From Salmonella enterica subsp. diarizonae (lineage in GTDB: Bacteria > Pseudomonadota > Gammaproteobacteria > Enterobacterales > Enterobacteriaceae): a stretch of DNA of 64,000 bases. Under the pieces are notes generated by a model. That model made no database searches. It saw only the letters and a list, made by a program, of their open reading frames with translations, and was not told the origin of the DNA. A program made the translations under genes and the position numbers. The stretch spans positions 207,306 to 271,305 of the forward strand of contig NZ_VXJV01000009.1 of the NCBI RefSeq assembly GCF_008692785.1, in the 5' to 3' direction. This document shows positions 40,809-50,417 of this stretch, one piece after another. Each line of letters starts with the position of its first letter. Position 1 is the first letter of the stretch.

Positions 40809-43800
40809 ATGAGTATGACAGCCACTTTATCTCTCAAAAAGTTAGAGGAGCATTTTGGAATACAGGATCAGTTATCCAACCGCGGATATTATTCTATATT
40901 TGATATCCTGAAGCTATCAAAAAGTGAATTTACTCGCCAGTATCAAGGCCTTTTTGGTGCTAAAGCCAGTAAAATCTACGATACCGCTTCCGGTTACGCA
41001 ACGCAGATTATGCTGTTGTTTCGCAAAAATAACCTTGCTCAGGCGGTGCAGACGTCGGTGTATTCCACTCAGTTGCAGGATAACGATTCTGTAGTGCCCA
41101 CAAAGGGCGGCCCGACGTGGCAAACCCTATTTACTGATGACTGGCGTGAATATTGTCAGAATAGCGCACCGGAAGCCAATGACTCTCCGGTTTCTTATCT
41201 CTCCTGGCTGTATAATCAGGCCACGAATTTTGAATCACAGATGGGGGTCGATAATATTATCCCGCTGGCTGTCCGCCGCCCTGACTTAGCAGAGCTTATG
41301 CTGGATAATGACGCGATTAATCAGGTTGTGCCCTCTTTGCAACTGGTTAATAAGGTACTTGAGCAGTCCGTCACTCCATACGTTAATAACATCGCCCCGA
41401 ATACCAGCGTTAGCGAAACGCTAGCTGCCACCCGTTATTCAACGCTTCTACCTTATCATTACCCACATCAGCAGACGTTGCTTTCCCTGAAAGCCAGTGA
41501 CGAATCTCTACAGAATACAATTAAAAAAACCGATACCGCCTGGCCTTATTTTGTGAAGCAGAACCTGCGTGCAGGGAAAGCGGAAACAGCATGGCAACTG
41601 GGCAGTGATCTGGCGCCTGAGCAGCAGAACATTCTTATTGAAAATTTTGCTGATTCTACAACCGAATTAACTAATTTCTACTATCAAAGTCTTGGGTTAA
41701 ATTCCAGTAATTTTGAACCTTTCGTAAATAGTGATGTTTTATGCCAGCAACTCGGCATTACCAAAGAGGAGATGGAAAACTTAATCGCCTCAACCTGCAA
41801 CGAGTCTAAAGTCTCTATTTCAGATAATTACCAACCTGCTTATCAGACATCCGGATCTGATTTATATGGCGCCAGTTACATTAATAACTATCTTAACGAC
41901 CCTGTATTGTTGCAGGACAGAAGTATGGTAAAAGATGAAGGCACTAATCCGACGCCGATGTATATCAGCTCACAAGGAGTTAGTTTTGTAGCTGGCAAGT
42001 TTGGTTCAGCGTTAAAAATTGATGCGACAAAAAATGCTGAAGTCTATTTCAAATCAAATATTGCTACTGATGGTTCCCAACTTATTCCTTTTACATTATC
42101 GTTCTGGTGTAATATCCCAGCGAATATAAAGTCAAACAGTCTGGTGGTGACCAATAAAACAGATCATTATGTTTCAACTGCAAAAGGAATTACCGTTAAG
42201 GCATCTCCTGGCGAGAATGGTAATTGTAGTCTGGAATTAAGCGCGTCAGATGGCGAAAACGACCCGCTGGCCGTGTCACGTGTACTCCCTGCTGATACCT
42301 GGATTTTCGTGTGTATTGAATACTCACTCAACACGAATCTTTACTTGATAACTAATGTTAATGGTTCTGGTTCTACACACTACGACACCATACAAATAGA
42401 CTCCCCAGAAAGCATCGCATTAGAAGAAGAGTATTGGGGATTTAATGGAAATTATGGCAACAAATACTATAAAGATCATAGTAGTTGCCGTTCAGTCCTT
42501 TTATATGACGATATTGCCGTTTGGAATAAGAGTCTAAGCGATAGCGAGATAAATACTTATCTTTCAAAAGGTACCACAGCGCTAGCGTTAAATGATCCAA
42601 TTCAGTATTATTCCTGTGATGCTGCTGACGTTTCTATCACAAAAGAAACATCGCCAAAAATAGAAGTTTCCCAATCGCAAAATGAATATTATCCAGAACT
42701 ACTATCCGATAGATATGGTGAATATTATAAACTCTGCGCAACGAAAAGTAACTACATCCGCCTGAATGATACTATTTGTAATCAGTTCGATGGTAATCAG
42801 GATTTTTCATTCGGTTTTTGGTTCAAATACTCCGAACTTCCAACAAACAGAACCCCGGTAGCCATGAATATATATCCAGAAAATGGTGAACATGGTTTTT
42901 CCATTGAACTTTATTCAAGCGGCGGTCTTCACGTCATTGCACAAAATGATCACAACTACAAAAACCTTGATACCGCTGCATTAACTACAGACACATGGTA
43001 TTACGTTGCTCTCGTATGGTGCACATCGACTATGGTTGCCACCCTATATTTGGTGGAGGAGGGTTCAAGTGATATCAACGTTTATGAAACCAATGCGGTT
43101 AACGCGGGTTCATTTACTAAAAACGGTGAATTCTGCTGGACACTTAACGAAAGTGGAAATGTTAACCGAACATGGTACACCACAAACAATGATTCTTCAG
43201 TAGCACTCTGTTTTTCTGAGCCTGCATTCTGGTCTGGCCTCATCAACCAAAATGATGTCGCGCTTATTGCCTCATTACAGAGTTCATTGGATGACAAAGA
43301 TTCGGGACTCAGTTTATATCCAGCGTGTTATTTCGACTTCAATACTTGCCCGACACTCATGCATCTGAGCGATGTACGTATGCAGCGCATCAATCGCATG
43401 GTCCGTTTACAACGCTGGCTTGGCCTCTCCTTTGAAGAGGTAGATTTATTAATCAACGCCTGTATTCGCGGTCAGGGTAGCCAGAATAGCGATAACTCCC
43501 TTAACGCACAAACGCTGCGCATGTTGGGCGTTTACCGCCACTGGCAGCAAGCGTATCAGGTCACCGCTTTCCAGTTTGCCGCTATCCTGTATCAAATTAC
43601 GCCTTATGCGATCTCTCCTGCTGTTCCTTTTCTGGACCAGGTATTTAATACTGCTTCCGCTTTTGATGAACCGTTCAAAATTACCGATCGGGCGTTTAAC
43701 TATACCGCGCTGACTGGTGAGGATGGTCAGATTGTCAAGCAGATTTGCACGGGTCTTAGCATCACCCGCACTCAGTTTCTGGTACTGGCGAAACAGGTCA

Positions 43801-45761
43801 GCGATGCACAAAACTGCGGCGCGAATACCCTAATCTGCTCGTTAGATGTTATCACTGCGCTCTACCGTCTGGTGATGACGCCTCGCTGGCTGGGTCTTAG
43901 CTTTGAGGATGGCGTAGCATTATTAATGCTGGTAGAAGAAGGCAAAGCGCTGGCACGTCTTGCAAATATTCCGGTGTATACGGCAGTAGAGAATAGCGCC
44001 AGCGATCTGCTGGATACCCTGATGGCGTTGTCTGACGCCGCGCAGTGGCTTGCTGATAATAACCTGACGGCGACCTGGGCGCTTGCCATGTTACATGACG
44101 GTGGAAAGATTCTTCCGGCTACAACGGCTGAACTGAATTTTGTGACCGATATTAATCAGCAACTCTCAGCCTCCCTCGTGACTGAGACCAGTTTTGATGG
44201 TATTGCATCCCCTCAGCTCAGCCCACTTACTTTTTCAAGTTATTCAGTTGTAACCGACAGCCCGACGGGTAACGGTTTCCAACTGGATTCAACACAAAAT
44301 CAGTATGCGCAAATAAATGGAGATATTAACCAGGCCGTTGACGGGCTGGAAAATTACACGATTGGCGTCTGGATAAATATCCCTCAAAAACTCAGAGATA
44401 TAACACCTTTATTAGTAAATGCCACTATAAAAGACACAGACCACCTGACAACGGATATTGGTATTTATCTGTTAGCCAAATCGTCTAATAATATCACACC
44501 AGGCATACATGACCTTAATCAGGACGGAAACAGTGGAGATATTTCATTTACGCCAGGCACATGGTTTTATCTCGCTGCGGTTATGAATACTGAAAATAAA
44601 AAATTCACCGTTTATATTGTTGACCGCGACACTCAGCAGTTAAGGAGTAAACAACTCAATATATCGTCAGTAACAAGTGTGACGTCAGGAAATAGATGGG
44701 CACTGAACCAGGATGGCGCCCTGCAATATTATAACATCTATCCAAACCGTGCCGGCACAATTCAGTATGACAATCTCACCGTGTGGAATGAATCACTCAC
44801 AGAGGACGATATTAAAGAAATTAGTGCTTCTTCTGAGGTTGCAGGGGGTAAAAACGATTATATCGCGACAACAACCCTGGCAGGTAATTTTACCTGGACA
44901 AAATGTTTTGACGATTTGCTTGATGCTAATGGCCTTATTTACCCGGTAACGCCAGCATCAGGTGAAAGCGTCAACTCGCAGATTGAAAAACAGGTCCGGG
45001 CGGATATTCAACGCTGGCACTTGCCGCAAACTCCGCTGACACATGAACAGATTGCAGAGTCTGCTGCAACGATTATCGCGTCAGCGAAGCAAAGCCAGGA
45101 TGGTATTGCCGATAGTGCGCTGGCAAAAGCGTTTAATATTGATCACTCATATCCGCCATACCTGCTCGCCTGGGCCGCATCCTCTGAATACGATCTGCTC
45201 AGCCAGAGCCTGGCGTTAAATGGTATCACGACGCCAGATACAGTCCCGGATGAGTATCAACAATATCTGTATCAGATTGCCCGCCGCGCAGGGTTATGTA
45301 ATACCTTTAACCTGACGCCAGCCATGCTTTCGACGTTGCTGGCCCACCCAGCCTGGTTCGGCGTAGCCGATACTACAATTGATTTTAACTTGTTGTATCT
45401 GTTCAGCCGCTATAGCGACTGGATGAAACTGGCCGATAAAGAGGACGCCATGCTGGCTTACCTGCGCAGGGTAAACGGCACGCCATCGCCTACCCCAGAA
45501 CAGGCCGCCTCTTGTCTGGCGTTGCTAACCGACTGGGAAAGCGATGAAGTCTTACAGGCCGCCGCGCACGCCGACCCAGCCACAGGGATCGCCACAACAC
45601 TAGCGCACATTGACGTTGTGATGCGCCTGAAAACGTTGTGTACCCATACCGGTACATCCGTTGAAACCATGCTGAATACCGGCGACCTGACCACCACCTC
45701 CACTTATCAGGAGTGGCAATCTGTCGGAGAGTCATTAGTCGCCGCGCAAAGTAATCACTAA
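40809..45761 (+). CDS. Tc toxin subunit A, N-terminal protein (TccA-like, A1) with three LamG-like insertions
   Basis: This 1650-residue protein corresponds to the N-terminal half of a TcA subunit, split from A2 as in TccA/TccB and YenA1/YenA2. The VRP1-like helical shell is seen in pieces (about 1-385, 850-1130, 1345-1650), for example LYNQATNFESQMGVDNIIPLAVRRPDL and VRMQRINRMVRLQRWLGLSFEEVDLLI. Interrupting it are three beta-rich segments of about 200 residues, roughly 390-590, 635-835 and 1130-1340. Each has concanavalin/LamG-like features (FGSALKID, FTLSFWCNIP, DDIAVWNKSLSDSEI; FSFGFWF, WYYVALVW; YTIGVWINIP, WFYLAAV, YDNLTVWNESLTEDDI). TccA is about 965 residues, so the excess fits three inserts. 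They are probably receptor- or glycan-binding modules. No signal peptide is present. Confidence 0.88.
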   Translation: MSMTATLSLKKLEEHFGIQDQLSNRGYYSIFDILKLSKSEFTRQYQGLFGAKASKIYDTASGYATQIMLLFRKNNLAQAVQTSVYSTQLQDNDSVVPTKGGPTWQTLFTDDWREYCQNSAPEANDSPVSYLSWLYNQATNFESQMGVDNIIPLAVRRPDLAELMLDNDAINQVVPSLQLVNKVLEQSVTPYVNNIAPNTSVSETLAATRYSTLLPYHYPHQQTLLSLKASDESLQNTIKKTDTAWPYFVKQNLRAGKAETAWQLGSDLAPEQQNILIENFADSTTELTNFYYQSLGLNSSNFEPFVNSDVLCQQLGITKEEMENLIASTCNESKVSISDNYQPAYQTSGSDLYGASYINNYLNDPVLLQDRSMVKDEGTNPTPMYISSQGVSFVAGKFGSALKIDATKNAEVYFKSNIATDGSQLIPFTLSFWCNIPANIKSNSLVVTNKTDHYVSTAKGITVKASPGENGNCSLELSASDGENDPLAVSRVLPADTWIFVCIEYSLNTNLYLITNVNGSGSTHYDTIQIDSPESIALEEEYWGFNGNYGNKYYKDHSSCRSVLLYDDIAVWNKSLSDSEINTYLSKGTTALALNDPIQYYSCDAADVSITKETSPKIEVSQSQNEYYPELLSDRYGEYYKLCATKSNYIRLNDTICNQFDGNQDFSFGFWFKYSELPTNRTPVAMNIYPENGEHGFSIELYSSGGLHVIAQNDHNYKNLDTAALTTDTWYYVALVWCTSTMVATLYLVEEGSSDINVYETNAVNAGSFTKNGEFCWTLNESGNVNRTWYTTNNDSSVALCFSEPAFWSGLINQNDVALIASLQSSLDDKDSGLSLYPACYFDFNTCPTLMHLSDVRMQRINRMVRLQRWLGLSFEEVDLLINACIRGQGSQNSDNSLNAQTLRMLGVYRHWQQAYQVTAFQFAAILYQITPYAISPAVPFLDQVFNTASAFDEPFKITDRAFNYTALTGEDGQIVKQICTGLSITRTQFLVLAKQVSDAQNCGANTLICSLDVITALYRLVMTPRWLGLSFEDGVALLMLVEEGKALARLANIPVYTAVENSASDLLDTLMALSDAAQWLADNNLTATWALAMLHDGGKILPATTAELNFVTDINQQLSASLVTETSFDGIASPQLSPLTFSSYSVVTDSPTGNGFQLDSTQNQYAQINGDINQAVDGLENYTIGVWINIPQKLRDITPLLVNATIKDTDHLTTDIGIYLLAKSSNNITPGIHDLNQDGNSGDISFTPGTWFYLAAVMNTENKKFTVYIVDRDTQQLRSKQLNISSVTSVTSGNRWALNQDGALQYYNIYPNRAGTIQYDNLTVWNESLTEDDIKEISASSEVAGGKNDYIATTTLAGNFTWTKCFDDLLDANGLIYPVTPASGESVNSQIEKQVRADIQRWHLPQTPLTHEQIAESAATIIASAKQSQDGIADSALAKAFNIDHSYPPYLLAWAASSEYDLLSQSLALNGITTPDTVPDEYQQYLYQIARRAGLCNTFNLTPAMLSTLLAHPAWFGVADTTIDFNLLYLFSRYSDWMKLADKEDAMLAYLRRVNGTPSPTPEQAASCLALLTDWESDEVLQAAAHADPATGIATTLAHIDVVMRLKTLCTHTGTSVETMLNTGDLTTTSTYQEWQSVGESLVAAQSNH

Positions 45762-45771
45762 TTATCCAACC

Positions 45772-45838
45772 CTTTTTGCGGAGCCATCCGCAAAAAGATT
45801 TATTAATACCGTCACGGGCGGCGGGACTTTCGTCGCCC
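45772..45838 (+). other. Two hairpins between A1 and A2
   Basis: CTTTTTGCGGA-GCCA-TCCGCAAAAAG (45772-45797) is a perfect 11-bp stem without a T-tract. GGGCGGCG...CGTCGCCC (45816-45838) is a second stem ending 5 nt before the A2 ribosome site AAGGAA. They could act in mRNA processing or translation control between the two TcA halves. Confidence 0.55.
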
Positions 45839-45854
45839 TAAAAAAGGAATTATT

Positions 45855-48800
45855 ATGTCAACAACCATTAGCAGTGAATTAAATCAGGGCTACCGTAGTG
45901 CCTTACTCGCGTATTATATTGGGCAATATGCACCTAATAGCGGTGACACCACTTTAAGCAATATGATTAAAACATCAGACGATGTTTATGAATATTTGCT
46001 AATTGACCCACTGGTCACCAATGATGTGGAGACCTCTCGTGTAGCACAAGCGATGTCCAGTATTCAGCAATATATCAATAGTATTGCGTTGAATATGGAA
46101 CCGGGCTACAACACGCAAAACCTGGACACTAATCAACTTAAACGCTGGAATAAAGGCGCCGATCAGTATGCAATCTGGGGTGGTTATGTTGAACTCGACA
46201 GCTACCCGGAAAATTATATTGACCCCACACTGCGCCAGGATCAGACCTCCTGCTTTAACGATCTGATTACTGAACTGAATCAGAAAACGGTCAGCAATGA
46301 TACCGCTCAACAGGCGGTAATGGGGTATTTAAATCAGTTCGAACAGGTCGCCAACCTGACGATTGTCAGCGGTTATACCGATAATAGCGATCAGACCAAA
46401 GGAACCTATTATCTGCTGGGTAAAACCGCTTCTTCACCAGTGCAATACTACTGGCGTTCGTTTGATATGTCTCTCAACGTTGATAACGTTGTAGCATCAA
46501 ACGCCTGGTCTGAATGGTATCCAGTCAATACCTCCATAAATGATAATCTGATCCAGGGAACGCCGCGCCTGGCTTATTTTAATAATCGTTTATATCTGTT
46601 CTGGTTTGAGCGTGCAGAAGGTAATGGCCCGAACGAGAGCGACACTATTACGGATTATTCATCGCAGTGTGATTTTAGCCGCAACTGGTCATCGCCTTAT
46701 CTCATGTCAACTATTGATAATGATACGGCCAATCATACGAGCAGTGATGACAAATACTGTGACAAATTATTTACCACAAAATATCTTTGTACCGCTTGCG
46801 GATACAATGCAAATGACAACAGCCTGCTGGTTTCATTGTATTGCGGCGATGGAGTGACAGCCTATACTGATTCAGGATACAATGATTTCTCATTGACTGT
46901 TGATTATTGGTTTAATTTGAAAAAAATTAAAACCGCTATCGAGGGAGATGCTTCTAGCGCACCTGCAAAGTTTCTTTTTAATTATATTGAAAATGATACC
47001 ATCAAGAATAATCAAAATAAAATTCAATCCTTATTCTTGCTGGATAAGCATTATGTATCTGATGTCAATAGCAACTCTTCACAGTACCACAACGATTTGC
47101 AAAAGTTCGGTAATCCCCCGGTACTAACAGAATCCTGTATCCAGTTAACTACAAATGAAACAAATGCTCTTAGCATGACCTGTCTCATTCCTAAAAGTTT
47201 TAACACGGCATCTCTGGGGCAAATGTACCGTCAGTCGTTTACCGGTTATTTCGATGGTGCGGATACAAATACAGGGACGCTTAACCTTGATTGCACTATG
47301 AATGGCGATACTGTTGTTACTAACATTAACTTTACTAATACGACTGTAACTGCCACTTTTGCCGCGCTTCAATTGGATATCTGGGTAAGTTATTTCTCAC
47401 AGAACTACACATTAGAAAATGGTGAGGCCAACTGTTCACATGAATGCTTATATTATAAAAATGTCAAATTATCTAACAATGCAAAATCTGATGCCGTATT
47501 TATTAACTCAGTTGGCACATGGGTTATTGACCTTGAAGATTGCGTCTTCAAAAATAATAATCCTGTGACACCAAGCTGGAATTTCGAAGTTTATGAAAAT
47601 AATACGGCCAATTGTTGGCAAGCTTCTGGCTTACAACCATTACTAACAGATACAGCAAACTCTTTTGCAATCGATAATAATCCGTGGGCCGTAGCATTTT
47701 CTGACTTTACCGCTGATGAACTGGCAAAAGATACTATTTCCCGCTATATTTCATTTGGTTATGTCAATAATAATGGTGGCGCAACGGCTCGTGCGGAATA
47801 TGTTATCACGCTCAAAAAAGACACCAGTATTCCAGAAACACCCACAATTACTTCACGACAAGATAATGAGCTGGGTACGGTTGTTTATCTGTCTTTTGCT
47901 GGTAAATTTTCCGATGGGATCAGCATTTCTCCTGTCCGCCTGAACACCTTGTTTGCCAAAGAGTTAATCAATAAAGCCAACGTTAGCATTGACGATCTGC
48001 TTGCCTGGGACACCCAGCTAACCCTGGAACCCGCAATGGTCAGCGGCGCTAGCCCAACGCCAATGGATTTTTATGGCGCGAATGGCCTCTATTTCTGGGA
48101 ACTGTTCTTCTATATGCCGTGGCTGGTCGCCAGCCGCCTGAGCCAGGAAGGCAACTACGCCGACGCGCAAAAGTGGTTTAACTATATTTTCGACCCTTCC
48201 GCCTGCGGCCGCGTAAGTTCAAATGCCGATTACCCGGAACCGGATTACTGGAGCGTGCGCTCGCTGGTTGAAACTAACTCACAGGAGAGTCTTGCGGCGT
48301 TAGTCCTGAACCCAGATGACCCGGATATTATCGCCAAAGCCGATCCTGCGCATTATCAGAAAGCGATCGCCATGGCGTATCTGGCAAATTTGATTGCCGC
48401 TGGCGACGCTGATTACCGTCTTTTAACCAACGATGGACTTGCCCAGGCCAAACTGCGCTATATGCAGGTCAAAACGCTGCTTGGTCCTCGCCCGGATATC
48501 TCGACGCTACAGCAATGGCAGCCCGATACGCTGAAAAATATCGCCAGCCAGCGCAATACCGACCTCACTGCGCTGGAAGATAGCGCAGGCATTACGCTAC
48601 ATGCTTTCTCCGGCAGCAGCACGGTCGCGCAGGATGTCACCATTAACGACGCGTTTTCGCTGCCGTTAAACGCACAGTTGCTGAACTATTGGGACGTTAT
48701 CGACTCACGGCTTTACAACCTGCGTCACAACCTCTCTATTACCGGCCAGCCGATTAACATTCCGCTGTACGCCACGCCGGTGAACCCGGCATTGCAGGTA

Positions 48801-50366
48801 CAGATGAATGCCACCGGAGGTTCGTTGTCAGGTCAGGCTTCTACGCTCAGTATGACCATCCCGCCTTACCGTTTCGCCTCCATGCTGCAACACGCCCGCG
48901 GCGCGGTCGGCACATTAAGCCAGATGGGACAAACCCTGCTCAGCTACTACGAGCGTAAGGAATCCACCGGATTACAGGAGTTGCAACAGCAACAGGCGCT
49001 GGATCTCTCCTCCTTTACCATCAGTCTGCAAAAACAGGCTATTGACGCGCTGAAAGCCGATCAAAAAGCGCTGAAGGCCAGCAAAGATATCGCCCAACAG
49101 CGCTACGACTACTATTACGACCTGTACACCACCGGTATCTCCGCCAGCGAGCAGGAAGTAATGAATATGCAATCTTCCGCCAGCGCATTATTCTCTTCCG
49201 CAGAGCCCTTCCTGACGACCGGCGCGGCGTTAAATATGGCGCCGAACATCTTCGGCGTGGCCACCGGCGGGGCCGTCTGGGGTGCCGCGCTCACCGCCAG
49301 CGGCATGGTATTGCAGTTCAGCGCTAACAGCGTTCAGGCCACGGCGCAGCGTATCCAGGTATCCGAAGAGTATCGTCGCCGCAGCGAAGAATGGAAACAG
49401 CAATACCAGCAGGCGGATGCTGAGATGACCAGCATTGACAGGCAACTGGATGCGCTTGCGGTACGTCAGCAGGCGGCCCAGACCTCGCTGCAGCAGGCGC
49501 AGACCGAACAGGCAAATCTGCAGTCCACGATGCAGTACATCTCCAGCCGATTCACGCAATCGTCGCTATATAGCTGGCTTATCGGCCAACTGGCGGCGCT
49601 TTACTACCAGGCATACGACGCGGTGTTGTCGCTGTGCCTGAGCGCCGAAGCGTGCTGGCAGTATGAGATGGGTGATTTAACCAGCCGTTTCATTCAAACC
49701 AACGCCTGGAACGACAGTTACCACGGCCTGCTGGCGGGCGAAACGCTGGAGCTAAACCTGCAGCAGATGGAGTCTGCCTGGCTGTCACGTAACCAACGCC
49801 GGCTGGAACTCACCAAAACCGTGTCGCTGAAAACCCTGCTTGGCGATTCTGACTTCGCCAATCTGATCGCGGCCGGAACGGTAAACTTTAGCCTTGATGA
49901 GAAGCTGTTTGACAACGATTATCCCGGCCACTACCTGCGCCAGATTAAGTTTGTCACGCTCTCCCTGCCGACGTTGCTTGGCCCATGGCAGGATGTTCGC
50001 GCCACGCTCACGCAAACCAGCAGCAGCACGCTTCTGAAAGCGGATATTGATGGTGTGAATTATCTCAACGACGCCACCTCCGGCAATGCTGCGAACGTGG
50101 TCACAAACCTACGCGCCAGTCAGCAGATTGCCGTCTCTTCCGGCATGAACGACAGCGGACTGTTCGAACTCAGTTTTGGCGACGAACGCTACCTGCCATT
50201 TGAAGGTACCGGCGCAGTATCCAGTTGGCAGTTGAGTTTCCCTCGACCGAAAAGCAGTGAGCAGAAGGCCATTCTCGATAACCTGAGCGACGTCATTGTG
50301 CAGGTGCATTACACCGCCGTCTCTGGTGACAGTGACTTCGCGAGCACCGTTGAAAAAACTCTGTAA
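45855..50366 (+). CDS. Tc toxin subunit A, C-terminal protein (TccB-like, A2): channel and TcB-binding part
   Basis: This 1503-residue protein is the C-terminal half of TcA. It would form the receptor-facing, neuraminidase-like and pore-forming regions of the pentameric syringe. The Tc-conserved stretch FYMPWLVASRLSQEGNYADA followed by QKWFNYIFDPSA lies near 750-780. A long coiled-coil channel region (about 1030-1110) includes LQELQQQQALDLSSFTISLQ, and a second lies near 1170-1230. The C-terminal TcB-binding domain ends about 1500. Residues about 250-660 are AT-rich in DNA and unusually rich in Cys, suggesting an exchangeable receptor-binding region. The ATG is preceded by AAAAAGGAATT. Confidence 0.9.
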   Translation: MSTTISSELNQGYRSALLAYYIGQYAPNSGDTTLSNMIKTSDDVYEYLLIDPLVTNDVETSRVAQAMSSIQQYINSIALNMEPGYNTQNLDTNQLKRWNKGADQYAIWGGYVELDSYPENYIDPTLRQDQTSCFNDLITELNQKTVSNDTAQQAVMGYLNQFEQVANLTIVSGYTDNSDQTKGTYYLLGKTASSPVQYYWRSFDMSLNVDNVVASNAWSEWYPVNTSINDNLIQGTPRLAYFNNRLYLFWFERAEGNGPNESDTITDYSSQCDFSRNWSSPYLMSTIDNDTANHTSSDDKYCDKLFTTKYLCTACGYNANDNSLLVSLYCGDGVTAYTDSGYNDFSLTVDYWFNLKKIKTAIEGDASSAPAKFLFNYIENDTIKNNQNKIQSLFLLDKHYVSDVNSNSSQYHNDLQKFGNPPVLTESCIQLTTNETNALSMTCLIPKSFNTASLGQMYRQSFTGYFDGADTNTGTLNLDCTMNGDTVVTNINFTNTTVTATFAALQLDIWVSYFSQNYTLENGEANCSHECLYYKNVKLSNNAKSDAVFINSVGTWVIDLEDCVFKNNNPVTPSWNFEVYENNTANCWQASGLQPLLTDTANSFAIDNNPWAVAFSDFTADELAKDTISRYISFGYVNNNGGATARAEYVITLKKDTSIPETPTITSRQDNELGTVVYLSFAGKFSDGISISPVRLNTLFAKELINKANVSIDDLLAWDTQLTLEPAMVSGASPTPMDFYGANGLYFWELFFYMPWLVASRLSQEGNYADAQKWFNYIFDPSACGRVSSNADYPEPDYWSVRSLVETNSQESLAALVLNPDDPDIIAKADPAHYQKAIAMAYLANLIAAGDADYRLLTNDGLAQAKLRYMQVKTLLGPRPDISTLQQWQPDTLKNIASQRNTDLTALEDSAGITLHAFSGSSTVAQDVTINDAFSLPLNAQLLNYWDVIDSRLYNLRHNLSITGQPINIPLYATPVNPALQVQMNATGGSLSGQASTLSMTIPPYRFASMLQHARGAVGTLSQMGQTLLSYYERKESTGLQELQQQQALDLSSFTISLQKQAIDALKADQKALKASKDIAQQRYDYYYDLYTTGISASEQEVMNMQSSASALFSSAEPFLTTGAALNMAPNIFGVATGGAVWGAALTASGMVLQFSANSVQATAQRIQVSEEYRRRSEEWKQQYQQADAEMTSIDRQLDALAVRQQAAQTSLQQAQTEQANLQSTMQYISSRFTQSSLYSWLIGQLAALYYQAYDAVLSLCLSAEACWQYEMGDLTSRFIQTNAWNDSYHGLLAGETLELNLQQMESAWLSRNQRRLELTKTVSLKTLLGDSDFANLIAAGTVNFSLDEKLFDNDYPGHYLRQIKFVTLSLPTLLGPWQDVRATLTQTSSSTLLKADIDGVNYLNDATSGNAANVVTNLRASQQIAVSSGMNDSGLFELSFGDERYLPFEGTGAVSSWQLSFPRPKSSEQKAILDNLSDVIVQVHYTAVSGDSDFASTVEKTL

Positions 50367-50379
50367 TTTCCCTTGAAAA

Positions 50380-50405
50380 GTCACCGGCCAGACCTGGCCG
50401 GTGAC
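50380..50405 (+). other. Perfect 12-bp inverted repeat between A2 and TcB
   Basis: GTCACCGGCCAG-AC-CTGGCCGGTGAC sits between the A2 stop and the TcB ribosome site (GGAG at 50407). It has no T-tract, so it is probably not a simple terminator. Confidence 0.65.
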
Positions 50406-50417
50406 TGGAGCAAAAAA

